Source of the DNA: Simmondsia chinensis
Lineage: Eukaryota; Streptophyta; Magnoliopsida; Caryophyllales; Simmondsiaceae
Length of the DNA: 64,000 nt
Direction of reading: 5' to 3'
Assembly (NCBI GenBank): GCA_018398585.1
Contig: JAGTTD010000010.1
Span: 24,871,739-24,935,738 of the forward strand
The position numbers were made by a program, and so were the translations under genes. The notes beneath the pieces are model-generated. The model searched no databases. It saw only the letters and a program-made list of their open reading frames with translations, and had not been told where the DNA came from. Positions 10,983-21,436 of this stretch are shown here, piece by piece. Numbering within the stretch: position 1 is the first letter of the stretch; each line of letters starts with the position of its first letter.

Positions 10983-11210
10983 TATTGGTATTAGAGCAAA
11001 GGGATTTATAGAGATAACCCTAATCCTGGGAACTCTGGCACGTGAGGTGTCACGGAGCATAACTCTTCAACCGGGGGCTTAGGTAGTGAGAAGATTTTAC
11101 TATGCTAAGTGTTCTGATAGGTGCACTTTGTTGTGACCACAATTGGAGAACTGTGAACCCAAGAATTAGCCTCAGAGTTAGGTTAATTAATAACTAGGTT
11201 AATCCCAACA
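10983..11210. other. Copia leader remnant with primer-site-like motif
   Basis: It begins with TGGTATTAGAGC (10985-10996), a one-base variant of the initiator tRNA-Met binding site, and ends with TCCCAACA. No coding sequence is seen. It is best read as the first leader bases of the copia element whose LTR starts at 8176. Confidence 0.5.
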
Positions 11211-11779
11211 AAAAAATAGAAAAGAGAGAAAAAGGGTAGCTGCCTTTGGAAGAGAACAAGAGTTTGCCTCTGCAATCTATTTTCTTGTGAGTTTGCTCTT
11301 CCTCTCATTGCCATGTCTAAAAGTTTTAGATCATATTTATCAGTGAATTGGTACATTCACACGTAGACGGTTCATACTCTCAAAACTCCTCTCAACGTTC
11401 TGAAGCATTAGGGACGGAATTTATTATTTTCAATAAGCTTTGTGTTTAAATTTGTTTATACTTTGATTCGCTTCCTTCATTTGAATACTTCATTCAAGAC
11501 ATCCAACTAAGGAGGAAAAATAGGTTTCTAGCTATTGTTGTTTCATTAAGTTTTCAAAGTTTCCATCTCTTTGTTTTTTGTTGAATTTCTTTTGAACCAC
11601 ACTTGTTCTCTTTCTAATTGAATTTTTGAGCTTAACTAACATATTCGTAGCTTGAGTTGAGCTTGATAAATTGTGCAAACACTTCTTTTAAAATGCGAGG
11701 TTTTCATTGCTCAAATTCATTTTCTTATAAAAGTTGATCCTAAGCATATGCTATAAATGGGCTAGGTAGAAGGCTTTAT
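11211..11779. other. Probable left part (LTR/leader) of element S
   Basis: No gene is seen. The last 45 bases contain GTTGATCCTAAGCATATG, the unit of the tandem repeat that continues at 18526 after the TRIM insertion, so at least this end belongs to element S. The left end of S was not located. Confidence 0.45.
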
Positions 11780-12073
11780 TGACAAAGAACCAACTATTCC
11801 AAAAGCTTCACCTGATGGGTAAAGCCCCAGGAATGGTTTGATACCCTAACATGCCCCTTCACTCAAATGCCAATTAGGTTTGAATTGTGGATAATGCACA
11901 GGCCCACTTCATACCTTGTGCTTAAATTGTTTTCAATATTGAAAGTGGGGGCTGTTAAGATTCGAACTCGTGACTTCTTGGTCAACAAGGCTCTGATACC
12001 ATGTCAAGGAACCAACTGTCCCAAAAGCTTAAGCTGATGAGTAAAGGCCCACGGATAGTTTTATACTCTGACA
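11780..12073 (-). mobile_element. TRIM copy, minus orientation
   Basis: On the minus strand: 5' LTR 12073-12002 (72 bp), primer site TGGTATCAGAGCC complementary at 11989-12001, a non-coding interior of about 137 bp, and 3' LTR 11851-11780. A purine tract (read on the minus strand) precedes the 3' LTR. No protein is encoded; TRIMs rely on enzymes of autonomous elements. Confidence 0.88.
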
Positions 12074-12537
12074 TGTTAGTGTATAAAACTATTCCTAGAT
12101 CTTCACCAATCAACTTAAGCTTTTGTGAAAAGATGGTTCTTTAACATGGTATCAGAGCCTTGTTGACCAAAAGGTACGAGTTCGAATCTCAACAGTCCCC
12201 ATTTTTAATATTAAAATAATTTAAGCACAAAGTATGAGGTGGGCTTGTGCACTATCCACGCTTCAAGCCCAATTGGCAGTCGTGTGAGCAGGCATGTTAG
12301 AGTATAAAACTATTCATGGGCCTTTACCCATCAGCTTAAGCTCTTGTGACAGAGGGTTCCTTGACATGATGTCAAAGCCTTGTGACCAAGACATCACGAG
12401 TTCGAATCTCAGCTTCCCCCATTATTTAAGCGCAAGGTATGAGGTAGGCCTGTGCACTATCCACGCTTCAAGCCTAATTGGGATTGCCGTGAGGGGGCAT
12501 GTTAGAGTATAAAACTATTCCTGGATCTTCACCCATC
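12074..12537 (+). mobile_element. Tandem TRIM, plus orientation (three LTRs)
   Basis: LTR 12074-12146, primer site TGGTATCAGAGCC 12147-12159, interior, LTR 12295-12366, a second interior with a mutated primer site, and a third LTR from 12500. The third LTR is cut at 12537 by copia T and resumes at 18486-18525. A GAGGGGGCA purine tract precedes the third LTR. LTR-interior-LTR-interior-LTR is the usual product of unequal recombination between TRIM copies. Confidence 0.88.
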
Positions 12538-13268
12538 TGTTAGAACAAATTATCGAAATACTTGCAAAACACTTGCAACCGGTAACCGATAGATCTCAGG
12601 TGTTGAGGCCGTGTAATCACTTTCCTTAAGGTTTATTTTGCTATACGAAATATCATCGGGGATACAACAACAACTAAAATGAAGTGAGAAAGTGTAAAGG
12701 AAGAGAAAGATCGAGATGTGGAGAGATTGGTGTTTTTGTTCAAGGACACAGCACAAGAACACTTGAATGCAAAGATCTTTTAATCTTGTTTTCCCTTGTG
12801 TTTTTCATCTAATGAAAATAAACCATCAAAGTGTGGAGCATTTATATATGTATTCATGAAAAAGAGAAGTCCTAAGAGAAGAGCCACAAGTGATGAAATG
12901 AAACAGGGAAAAACCGCGCAGACAAACTGTCAAAACAGACCTGTGTGTCGAAGCTGTGTGTCGACACACAGTTTGACACACAGGGTTACTATAGATCTGT
13001 GTGTCGACACACACTTCCTATGTGTCAACACACAGACTTCCTCCGTGCGCTTCTGTAAGGGCTGTGTGTCGACACACGGGCCATGTGTGTCGACACATAG
13101 CTGTTTCCCCATCGTTCTGTAGGATTGTGTGTCGACACACACCCCTAACAAGCTCTAAACATTCAAAACAAGTATCGGGACAATCTCAAATACATCTTAT
13201 ACATACATAAACAACATTTAACATATATATACGTATTATACTACACATATTTTGAAAACACACCAACA
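12538..13268 (-). repeat. 3' LTR of copia T
   Basis: Starts TGTTAGAACAAATTATC and ends in CACCAACA (plus-strand reading). It contains a cluster of GTGTGTCGACACAC palindromes at 12941-13142. Confidence 0.93.
12941..13142. repeat. Cluster of TGTGTGTCGACACACA palindromes in LTR T
   Basis: About six full or nearly full copies of a palindrome centred on GTCGAC occur in 200 bp; the best is CTGTGTGTCGACACACAG at 12954-12971 (18-bp perfect palindrome). Others lie near 12997, 13020 (variant), 13062, 13083 and 13125. The 5' LTR has its own cluster with a different order and number. Confidence 0.9.
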
Positions 13269-13283
13269 ACCCCCCACCATTTT
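13269..13283 (-). other. Polypurine tract of copia T
   Basis: On the minus strand the bases next to the 3' LTR read AAAATGGTGGGGGGT, a plus-strand primer site of usual form. Confidence 0.75.
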
Positions 13284-13835
13284 CAAAATACAACCAATCT
13301 CAAAATGACATCTTGGTTAAAGGAGGCCTTATTGTGCAACAATGAGGGTATCTCACGATTGAGCCCCCAGCTAGTGAGAAGACCATACAGTTAATCGGAT
13401 TGAAAATGGTAGACCAAGCTTTGAACCATACAACCCATTTTACTAACCGACTATCTAATCACGCACAAGGCGTACTCCCTGTACACACCCTACAACTCCC
13501 AGATCAACACATTTGTGGCCTTGTGTCCTGTACCCTTCGTGAGTGTTTCAGGGCCAAACCCTTGTCAAAAATCACCCCTTTGAAGAGGCCAAACTTCAAC
13601 ACACGCTAAGGTGGACCTCATTGATCATGTCCCTACAACGTGACATTCAATAAGTTCCAGAACCAGGTCCATTAAGAGCTTTTGCTTATCCTTTTAGAAT
13701 CTCTAATGCCGGTATCAAGCACTTCACACTCGGGATGGAAATATTCTCATTTAGTGCTTGCAGTCACACAGATGACAAGTCTCTCTCATTGATCCTCAGA
13801 CCTAGCGTCATACTAGGCGTCGAGTTGAGGGCCTA

Positions 13836-15347
13836 TCATGGGCGACTACGTATGATAGGTTTCAACCCCATCCCTTCATTTGTTTTTAGAACCAAGTCTC
13901 TAGCCAAGCCTTTAGTGAACGGATCCGCTAGATTCTGACTTGTTCTTACGAAGTCCGCAGTGATAACACCTTCCCGAATAAAGTGTCTCACCATACTATG
14001 TTTTACACCAATGTGTCTGGACTTCCCATTATACACCTTACTGTATGCTCTAGAAAGCATTGCCTGACTATCACAGTGGCTAGAAATCGGTGAGATCGGC
14101 TTTGGCCACAAAGGTATCTCATACAAGAGATCCTTTAACCACTCAGCTTCTTTAGCTGCAAAAGCAAGAGCTATAAACTCCGCCGCCATTGTAGAATCAG
14201 ATATGCAAGTTTGTTTCTTGGAACCTAAGAAACCGCACCCCACCAAATAGGAATACCCATCCGCTCGTGGATGTATGATCCTCCACATTGGAGATCCAAC
14301 TTGCATCTGTGTACCCCTCCAAAATAGGAGGATACCCAACATAAGTGAGACCATAGTCCATAGTCTTCTTTAGGTGCTTCAGTACCCGGTGCACCGCATC
14401 CCAGTGCAACTTACTCGGATTGCTGGTGTATCTACTCAGCTTTCCAACTGCAAAGGCGATATCAGGCCTTGTGCTTGTCATGGCATACATAAGATAGCCA
14501 ATCGCTCATGCGTACTCCAGTTGTGCCACTGGAGCACCTCCATTCGGTACTAAGTTTTACACTAGGATCCATCGGTATGGATATCGGTGCACAATCAAAG
14601 AAATGGAACTTTTTCAACACTTTTTCGATGTAGTGAGAATGCGTCAAGGAAATGGTATCACCATTCCTTACAATCCTTATACCAAGGATTACTTCCGCCT
14701 CACCCATGTCTTTCATAGCAAAGTTTTCAGAGAGAAACTGTTTGGTTCTCTCTACTTGTTCCATATCAGTACCGAATATCAGCATGTCATCGACATACAA
14801 ACATATAATGACCCCTTTGCCATTATCAAACTTGCTATAGACACATTTATCCGATTCGTTTATAACGAATTCGTTGTTTAGTACAACTTGATCAAACTTC
14901 TGGTGCCATTGCTTCGGGGCTTGCTTTAGCCCATACAGAGAGCGTATGAGTTTACATACTTATTCCATGTACACTTCCTCCTCTAGCTCACCATTCAGGA
15001 ATGCCGTTTGACATCCATTTGGTGTATTACTAATTTAAAAATGGAGGCAAGGGCAATCAATACCCTTATCATCGATATTCTTGCCACGGGGGCATACGTG
15101 AGTCCAACCCATGCTTTTGGGTGAACCCTTTAGCCACCAATCGGGCCTTAAACTTGTCAATCGTTCCATCGGCTTTCATCTTCTTTTTAAAGATCCATTT
15201 ACACCCGATGGGCTTACTTCCTCATGGAAGGTCCACAAGGATCCAGGTATTATTACCTAAGATGGAATCCATCTCATCATTTACAGCCTCTTTCCAAATC
15301 GAGGCATCATGAGACCTCATTGCCTTATTAAGCATCATGGGATCAGC
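13836..15347 (-). pseudogene. Reverse transcriptase and RNase H of copia T (broken)
   Basis: The RT palm motif YVDD is intact at about 14797-14786, followed by KDMGEAEVILGIRI. The N-terminal RT half (15347 to about 14803) is open only in pieces, with stops and frameshifts. RNase H motifs follow: YTDASW near 14320 and a TMAAEFIALAFAAKEAEWL segment near 14190-14135. The C-terminal NLADPFTKGL block, typical of copia, lies near 13920. A frameshift around 14500 separates RT from RNase H. The protein would reverse-transcribe the element RNA. Confidence 0.88.
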
Positions 15348-16790
15348 TTACATGACAGAATAATATGGAATCACTTGGTCCACATCGTTCCTCGAACCTT
15401 CTACCAAATATGTATAGAAATCCGAACCGAAAGATTTCTCTTTCCTCGCTCTCTTGCTCTTACGGAGTTCTAGAGCACTTTCAGGGACACATTCCCTTTT
15501 ATGACGAACATCGTCATTTGACACTTGAGTGTGTCTTTCAACCGGTATATAATCCCTCCGTCTAGGGATAGAAGTAAACCGATTCTCATCAAATATCGCA
15601 TCTCTCGATTCTATTATCGTATTCACATTGATATAATCATTAGGTTCGACTACATAGAATCGATATGCCTTGCTATGAGATGCATAACCCACAAAGATGC
15701 AATCAATGCCTCTTTCACCTATCTTTTTCCGTTTAGGTTCAGGGACTTTAACAACTGCCCTACACCCCCACACTTTCAGATAATTCAAATTAGGGGCTCG
15801 TTTGTTCCACAACTCATATGGGGTTATTTTATTTCTTTTGCTTGGAACTCTATTCAATATATGACAAGCTGTTAACATAGCCTCACCCCAAAACCCATCG
15901 CTGAGATCGGAATAAGATAACATGGAATTAACCATCTCAGTTAGAGTCCGGTTTTTCCTCTCAGCCACGCCATTCTATTGTGGCGTATACGGTGCAGTTA
16001 TTTCATGTATTATTCCTGTGGTTTCGAAATATTTAGGATCGTAGTACTCCCCACCACGGTCCGACTTTAGATGTTTGAGGAAGGTCTCACAGTGTAATTC
16101 AGTTTCTGCTTTATATGCTTTAAATCTATCAAGCGACTCATCTTTGTTACTTATCAGATATACGTAACAAAATCTCGAACAGTCATCAACAAATGTCACA
16201 AAGTTATTCTTTCAACCTAAACTCGGTGTGCGTTTGAAATCACATAAATCACTATGTACTAGGTCAAGTAGATTAGTCTCTCTTTGTACTGAAGAAAATG
16301 GTAATTTCGTTATCTTCGTTAGCATGCACGTTTTGCATTTGTCATCAACTTTATCTCTGTTAGGAATCAACAAAGAATTAACCATTTCATGTAATCTACG
16401 AAAATTCACATGACCTAATCTTTGATGCCATAAAAACGATGAGTCGAGCATATAAACAGAACTTCCAATTTTATTATTAATGTTCATTTTGAACATACCA
16501 TTACATAAGTGCCCTTTGCCAACAAAAACTCCACCCTTAGACAAAATAAACTTGTCGGCCTCGAAGACCAACTTGAATCCAAACCTATTTAACAGGCCAC
16601 CGGACACGAGGTTCTTCTTAACGTCAGGGGCGAAGCATACATCGGTTAAAGTAAGGGTTTTTCTTGATGTAAAAAGTAAATCAACTTTTCCCTTTCCTTT
16701 AACCGGTACCGACGCCCCATTTCCCATGAACAACTCAGTTCCGTAGTCCATAGGCTCAAAAGTCGTGAAGAACCCCCTGTCCTTATACAC
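15348..16790 (-). pseudogene. Integrase of copia T (broken)
   Basis: On the minus strand, a GAG-pre-integrase/zinc-binding segment (LWHQRLGH near 16430, then a CKTCML pair near 16330) is followed by the catalytic core. D lies in HSDLCDF (near 16250), D in KSDRGGEY (near 16080) and E in AERKNRT (near 15960), so the DDE triad is kept. In-frame stops near 16210 and near 15972 (TAG where a Gln is expected before NG) split it. Downstream comes the copia C-terminal GIDCIFVGYASHSKAYRFY block. It would insert the element DNA. Confidence 0.9.
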
Positions 16791-17711
16791 ATGTCACGTG
16801 GCCCCCGAGTCAATCCACCGAGAGTTATCACTCTCGACTAGATTGACTTCCGATATCATCGCCACGAACCTCTTGTTCGAATTTTTGGCGCGATGATCAA
16901 GCCCCTTGCCTTTATTCGTTTGAAGGCGGTAACAGTCCTTGCGTAAGTGACCGAGCTTCTGAGACTCCCAACAGACCATTTTTGGCTTCTTGTCATGCTT
17001 CTTCTTTTGGAAGTGTCCGGTTCTCTTGGATCCCTTGCTCGATTGGCCTTCTTCTGTGATGTTGATTTTACCAACATCACTAGGGCGGTCTTTGTTGTCA
17101 TCCTGTACCCTGTAACCTTCCTCAACATGTAAATGGTTAGCCAATTCCTCAATTGACATATCCTCCTTATTGTGTTTAAGACGTTTCTCAACATCTTTCC
17201 AAGAAGGAGGGGGTTTGTCAGTTAAGGAAGAAACAACTATTGTATCGTCCATGTTCATTTTGTGTTGTTTACAATTATTCAATATTCGTTCGATTTCATG
17301 GAATTGCTCCATGACAGGACAATCATCTACCATCTTATAATTGTTAAATTGACTAACCAGGAACTTTTTGCTTGTGGCATCCTCGGTCATATAGCATGCC
17401 TCGAGTGCGTCCCACAGTTCCTTCGCGGTCGGCACGTTAGAGTAAATATCAAACAGGGCATCAATCATACCATTCAGAATATGCCCTTTGCAGATGTAGT
17501 CATCATTCTCCCACTTCAGTGAGGCCCTCTGCTCGGCCAACGTCTCCTCCTCCTCAGAGACGGGGGATGGAGATGGTGTATTCAGGACATACACCACATT
17601 CAGTATCGTGATGAGGAAGTGCATCTTCCTCTACCATTTGCGGAAGTTCCTGCCATCAAAACGGTCCAACTTCACAAAGTTGGCTGTCATTTCCCTTAGT
17701 GATGAAGCCAT
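16791..17711 (-). pseudogene. gag: gag and protease start of copia T (broken)
   Basis: The ATG at 17711 starts an N-terminus beginning MASSLREMTANFVKLD. A TAG about 26 codons later interrupts it; the frame from 17624 then stays open to 16794. It covers the copia gag domain (ENDDYICKGHILNGM, KKFLVSQFNNYKM, PPSWKD) and a zinc knuckle at about 16973-16932. The knuckle reads CWESQKLGHLRKDC; the second expected Cys is Ser. The protease active site DSGAT follows at about 16811-16797, and a TGA stands directly after it where many copia elements have Cys. Confidence 0.9.
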
Positions 17712-17740
17712 AACCCAAATCAGAAATTAAACCTTAAGAT

Positions 17741-18485
17741 TGTTAGAACAAATTATCAAAATACTTGCAAAATACTTGCAACCGGGTAACCGAGAGAGCT
17801 CAGGTGTTGAGGCCGTGTAATTACTTTCCTTAAGGTTTATTTCGCTATATGAAATATCCTCGGGGATGCAACAACAACCAAAATGAAATGAGAATGTGTA
17901 AAGGAAGAGAAAGATCGAGATGTGGAGAGATTGGTGCTTTTGTTCAAGAACACAACACAATAACACTTGAAGGCAAAGATCTTTTAATCTTGTTTTCCCT
18001 TGTGTTTTTCATCTAATGAAAATAAACCATCAAAGTGTGGAGCATTTATATATGTATTCATGAAAAAGAGACGTCCCAAGGGAAGAGCCACAAGAGAAGA
18101 GCCACAAGTGATACAACGAAACAGGGAAAAACCGTGCAGACAAACCGTCAAAACAGACCTGTATGTTAAAGCTGTGTGTCGACACACAGTTTGACACACA
18201 GGGTTATTGTAGATCTGTGTATCGACACACGCTTCCTATGTGTCGACACACAGACTTCTTCCTTGCGCTTCTGTAAAGGGCTGTGTGTCGACACACATGT
18301 TTCCCCATCGTTCTGTAGGATTGTGTGTCGACACACATGGCCCATGTGTTGACAAACACCCCTAACAAGCTCTAAACATTCAAAACAAGTATCGAGACAA
18401 TCTCAAATACATCTTATACATATATAAACAACATTTAATATATATATACGTATTATACAACACATATTTTGAAAATACACCAACA
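17741..18485 (-). repeat. 5' LTR of copia T
   Basis: A 745-bp copy of 12538-13268. The GTCGAC palindrome cluster is at about 18160-18355, with one perfect 18-mer at 18172-18189. The two LTRs differ in the order of the palindrome-linked segments. Confidence 0.93.
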
Positions 18486-18525
18486 CCATCAGCTTAAGCT
18501 TTTGGGAAAAGATGGTCCCTTGTCA

Positions 18526-18690
18526 TTTATCCTAAGCCAACATTATAAAAAGATCATATCTTAAAGTTGATCCTAAGCATATGTCGTAGAAGGATCAGGT
18601 ACAAAGATTGATCATAACCCTATGTTACAGAAGAATCAAGTGTAAAATGATGGATCCTAAGCTTATGTCTTAAAAGGATCATCAAGCTCA
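18526..18690 (+). repeat. Degenerate leader repeat of element S
   Basis: Three to four imperfect copies, about 45-55 bp each, of a unit containing GATCCTAAGCATATGTC and AGAAGGATCA. Another copy lies just left of the TRIM insertion (near 11736). The array is probably in the untranslated leader of S. Confidence 0.7.
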
Positions 18691-18857
18691 GTGGAATGCT
18701 TAAATGACAAAGAGCAGTCACTTGTGGAGTGTACTAGTTTTCCAAAATGGAAGTGAAACACTATAAAAATTGTAATGTATTATTCTCCTTTTCTCTTTAC
18801 TTTTATTTCTAGCACTTCTACTTATTTGATAATTAAAAAAAAAAAAAAAAAGAGGAG
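18691..18857 (+). other. Leader of S with poly-A tract
   Basis: No coding sequence is seen. It contains a pyrimidine-rich stretch and an A-run at about 18835-18851, just before the gag-like reading starts. Confidence 0.4.
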
Positions 18858-20570
18858 ACATGGAACAAACTTGAAGCCATATTTGGAAGAAAGACAAATG
18901 AACAATCCCTTTATACAAGTGAAGAGAAGGAAGTGAATCCTTGTCTTATGGTCATTGAATCTCAAGAAGAACTTAAATAAGATAAGATAAATGATTTATC
19001 TTATGATGAGCTCTTTGTTAGTTTTACGAGTTATATGGTGGATTCAAAAAATTGTAAACCAAACACTCTTCTTTGAAAAAAGGAACTAGAAGAAGAGTAA
19101 AAACAATGTTTATTATTTACACTGGAAAATGAAAGGTTGAAAAACAAAATTATGTTCTTGAATACTCAAAACCTTAATCCTTGAAAAATAATACTTGGAA
19201 GAAAATGTCCTTGTGAATGAAAATAAAAACTCAAAGAAAGATGAACCATTGTTGAAGAAAAATGAATATTTAAAAGAATGAGTAGAAGAACTCTTAAAAT
19301 TTTCACGCAAGTTTTTAGAAGGACAAGAAACTTATGAAAAATTATTCTTTTCTCAATGATCCCTTTACAACAAAGAGGGAACCGACTATAATTGAAACAC
19401 TTGAAAGAAAATTTTAAATGCACTCTTAGCTAAAGCTTTTCCACCCCAAATAAGAGATGTTACAACTATGGTAATCATAAGCATATTGTATATTATTGTC
19501 CTTTTAACTGAAGATTAACGGTGAAGTACCCAAGAAAATTCGGGTACATAAAATAAGTTAAATTTTATGGGTATACATGAAATTGTGAATAAAAATTAGA
19601 AGTGCTACTTAAATAGTGGTTGCTCAACACATGGCCAGGGATAAGTCCAAGCACACTTCTTTAAGCCAAGAACAAGAAATGCCACTTTTGGAGAACACAA
19701 GAAAGTAAAATTCTTAGTATCTGTAGTGTCGCCCCTAACTCTTCTTCGTGCATAGAAGATGTTTTGCTTTTTGACGGTTTTGGATAATCTTCTTGGCTTT
19801 AGTGAACTATATGATATAGATTACTGTATGCATTTTGAATAATCTAGATCCATAGTGATGCATTCTAAAACCAATAAAATATTACTTGTTTGATTAAGAT
19901 GTAATAAAGTCTATATGATTGATATTGAATGTATGGCTCTCTAAAATGTTTTAGCGTCTTAATCGGAAATGATCCTTGAATTTGGAATCGAAGATTTCAG
20001 AACTTTCAAAAATTGATATTGTTAAAGGTTTGTTGATACTCAAGTTTGAAAAGATCATATTTGTGATTATGTCAATATGGGAATCAAACAAAGTCTTCAT
20101 TCAAATCCAAGAATGCAGCTTCAACCTTAGGGCTTCCAAACCTTTTATATATAGAATTGTATGATCTTACTAGAAATTTTAACATTGCAGGAAAATGACC
20201 TTGACTTGTAATTGTTGACGACTACTTACATTCCACTTGTTTCCTATTTCTTACTCATAAAACTGAAGTTTTTTAAGAGTTTGAAAATATTTTCAAACAA
20301 AAAAAGTTAAAATTGCTTCAATTAGAAGTGATCATGGGAAGGAATTCAAAAATGAATATTTTAAAAAAATATTGTGATTGCTTCAGAATTTGTCATAATT
20401 TTTCCACACCTATAACTCTTTAACAAAATGAATTGGTTGAAAGAAAAAATTAAACTCATGAAGATATGTCATAGTACTATTTTTTGTGAAAACAATTTGC
20501 TAAAATCTTTTTGGCCCAAAGTGGTTAATTCCACTTGCTATATATTAAATGAAACTTTGATAAGGCCTAT
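18858..20570 (+). pseudogene. gag C-terminus, protease and integrase of element S (broken)
   Basis: The translation is recognisable but full of stops. A gag tail with CLMVIESQEEL and LSYDELF lies near 18930-19020, a charged coiled-coil stretch near 19100-19430, and a knuckle-like CYNYGNHKHIVYYC near 19460-19500. A protease motif YLNSGCST at 19606-19629 has Asn in place of the catalytic Asp, and a 2-base frameshift follows at once. Integrase zinc-binding and pre-core text runs at about 19970-20165 and the core at about 20300-20565 (QNELVERKN near 20425). LARD element D interrupts it at 20570. Confidence 0.8.
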
Positions 20571-20653
20571 TGTTAGTAAACTATAATGGACTTACTACTG
20601 TAGACGGGCAAGTAGGATACACAGATAATTATTTAGACAAAAATTTTAAAACA

Positions 20654-20954
20654 CCGTAATTTGCCAAGTAGAGGCAAAATCAATACAATTCGCCCAGTAG
20701 AGGCAAAATCAACACAATTCGTTCATTAGAAATACAATGCAATCCGCCCAATAGAAATACAACGCAATCCACCCAGTAGAAATACAAGGCAATTCTCCCA
20801 GTAGCAATACATTGCAATTCGCCTAGTAGAAATACATCGCAATTCGCCCAGAAGAATGCATCTCAATTCACCCAGTAGAAATGCAACGCAATTCGCCCAG
20901 TAGAAATACATTGCAATTCGCCCAGTAGAAATACAACGCAATTCACCCACTAGT
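20654..20954. repeat. LTR tandem array of D, about 25-bp units
   Basis: About 12 units of CAATTCGCCCAGTAGAAATA-type text, period 24-30 bp; the first units carry GAGGCAAAATCAA in place of AAATACAACG. The 3' LTR has about 10 units (42725-42985). The 89-codon minus-strand frame across it is only translated repeat. Confidence 0.9.
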
Positions 20955-21084
20955 TTCAGATCAACATAATTGGCCCACTTTAACCTACTTAACACACAAG
21001 TAAATAAAGGATATAATCAACCATGCTTATCTGAAAAGTGATACTTATCCGAAAAGAAATGCTCATTCAAAAATGCCCTTCCTC

Positions 21085-21093
21085 TATAAAAAG
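21085..21093 (+). promoter_or_regulatory. TATA box of D LTR
   Basis: TATAAAAAG, conserved as TATAAAGAG at 43115-43123 in the other LTR. Confidence 0.65.
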
Positions 21094-21260
21094 GGGCTAC
21101 ACGTCTCCTTCAAACAGCATTCCCATTCCAACGATCGCCTTTCCGAAGCAATAATAATTCAAACACCTTACTCCTCTCAAGCTAAGTATTTTATATTATG
21201 TCTGTTTATTTCTTGCCCTTATTTACTATTTCATAATTTTGATACTAACTTGAGTGTCGG

Positions 21261-21293
21261 AGGGGTCCCCCGTGGGTTGCTCCACGGGCCCCT
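21261..21293 (+). promoter_or_regulatory. GC-rich hairpin in D LTR
   Basis: AGGGG and CCCGTGG pair with CCACGGG and CCCCT around a GTTGCT loop, with TCC bulged. The partner LTR keeps the fold at 43296-43330 with a G:C to A:T pair change. It lies about 170 bp after the TATA box, so in transcribed sequence; a role in RNA end formation or packaging is a guess. Confidence 0.6.
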
Positions 21294-21436
21294 CTAACCG
21301 TTCATTTGATCTTGTAAGGAATATAAAGTCAGGCATGCTGCTAGAGCTTGAGTTCAGCTCATCCTAATGAGCCCCGCCTTCTACAAAATTCCAAAATGAC
21401 AAATAATCTCACTAACCAAATTCATCACAAACATAT

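Larger units (their letters stand above)
12538..18485 (-). mobile_element. Copia element T, complete in structure, decayed
   Basis: A 5.95-kb Ty1/copia element with LTRs of 731 and 745 bp and a perfect 5-bp target duplication CCATC (12533-12537 and 18486-18490). It lies inside a TRIM LTR. The order on the minus strand is gag, protease, integrase, RT, RNase H, the copia order. The polypurine tract is the reverse complement of 13269-13283. At least five in-frame stops make it inactive. The expected tRNA primer site next to the 5' LTR is not clear. Confidence 0.95.
11780..18525. mobile_element. TRIM array, head-to-head, flanked by one target duplication
   Basis: Miniature LTR elements (LTR of 72-73 bp, starting TGTTAGAGTATAAAAC and ending TTCCTTGACA) occur here as a minus-strand copy at 11780-12073. 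It abuts a plus-strand copy starting at 12074 with three LTRs and two interiors. The outer flanks are TTTAT at 11775-11779 and TTTAT at 18526-18530. The host repeat of element S reads on smoothly when the whole block is removed, so the block behaves as one insertion. Copia element T (12538-18485) is inserted in the last LTR. Confidence 0.8.
20571..21433 (+). repeat. 5' LTR of D
   Basis: This 863-bp LTR contains a 12-unit tandem array (about 20654-20954), a TATA box at 21085 and a GC-rich hairpin at 21261-21293. It matches 42643-43468. Confidence 0.92.

Noticed and set aside
12147..12190. tRNA-like or SINE-like text (TGGTATCAGAGCC followed by GAGTTCGAATCTC)
   Set aside because: Flanking 72-bp direct repeats with TG..CA ends show a TRIM; the first motif is its primer binding site. 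A SINE origin of the interior is not excluded but not needed.
20654..20995. Regular 25-bp repeats that might suggest a CRISPR-like array, and an 89-codon minus-strand frame across them
   Set aside because: Units are contiguous with no unique spacers and lie in a retrotransposon LTR; the frame is translated repeat.
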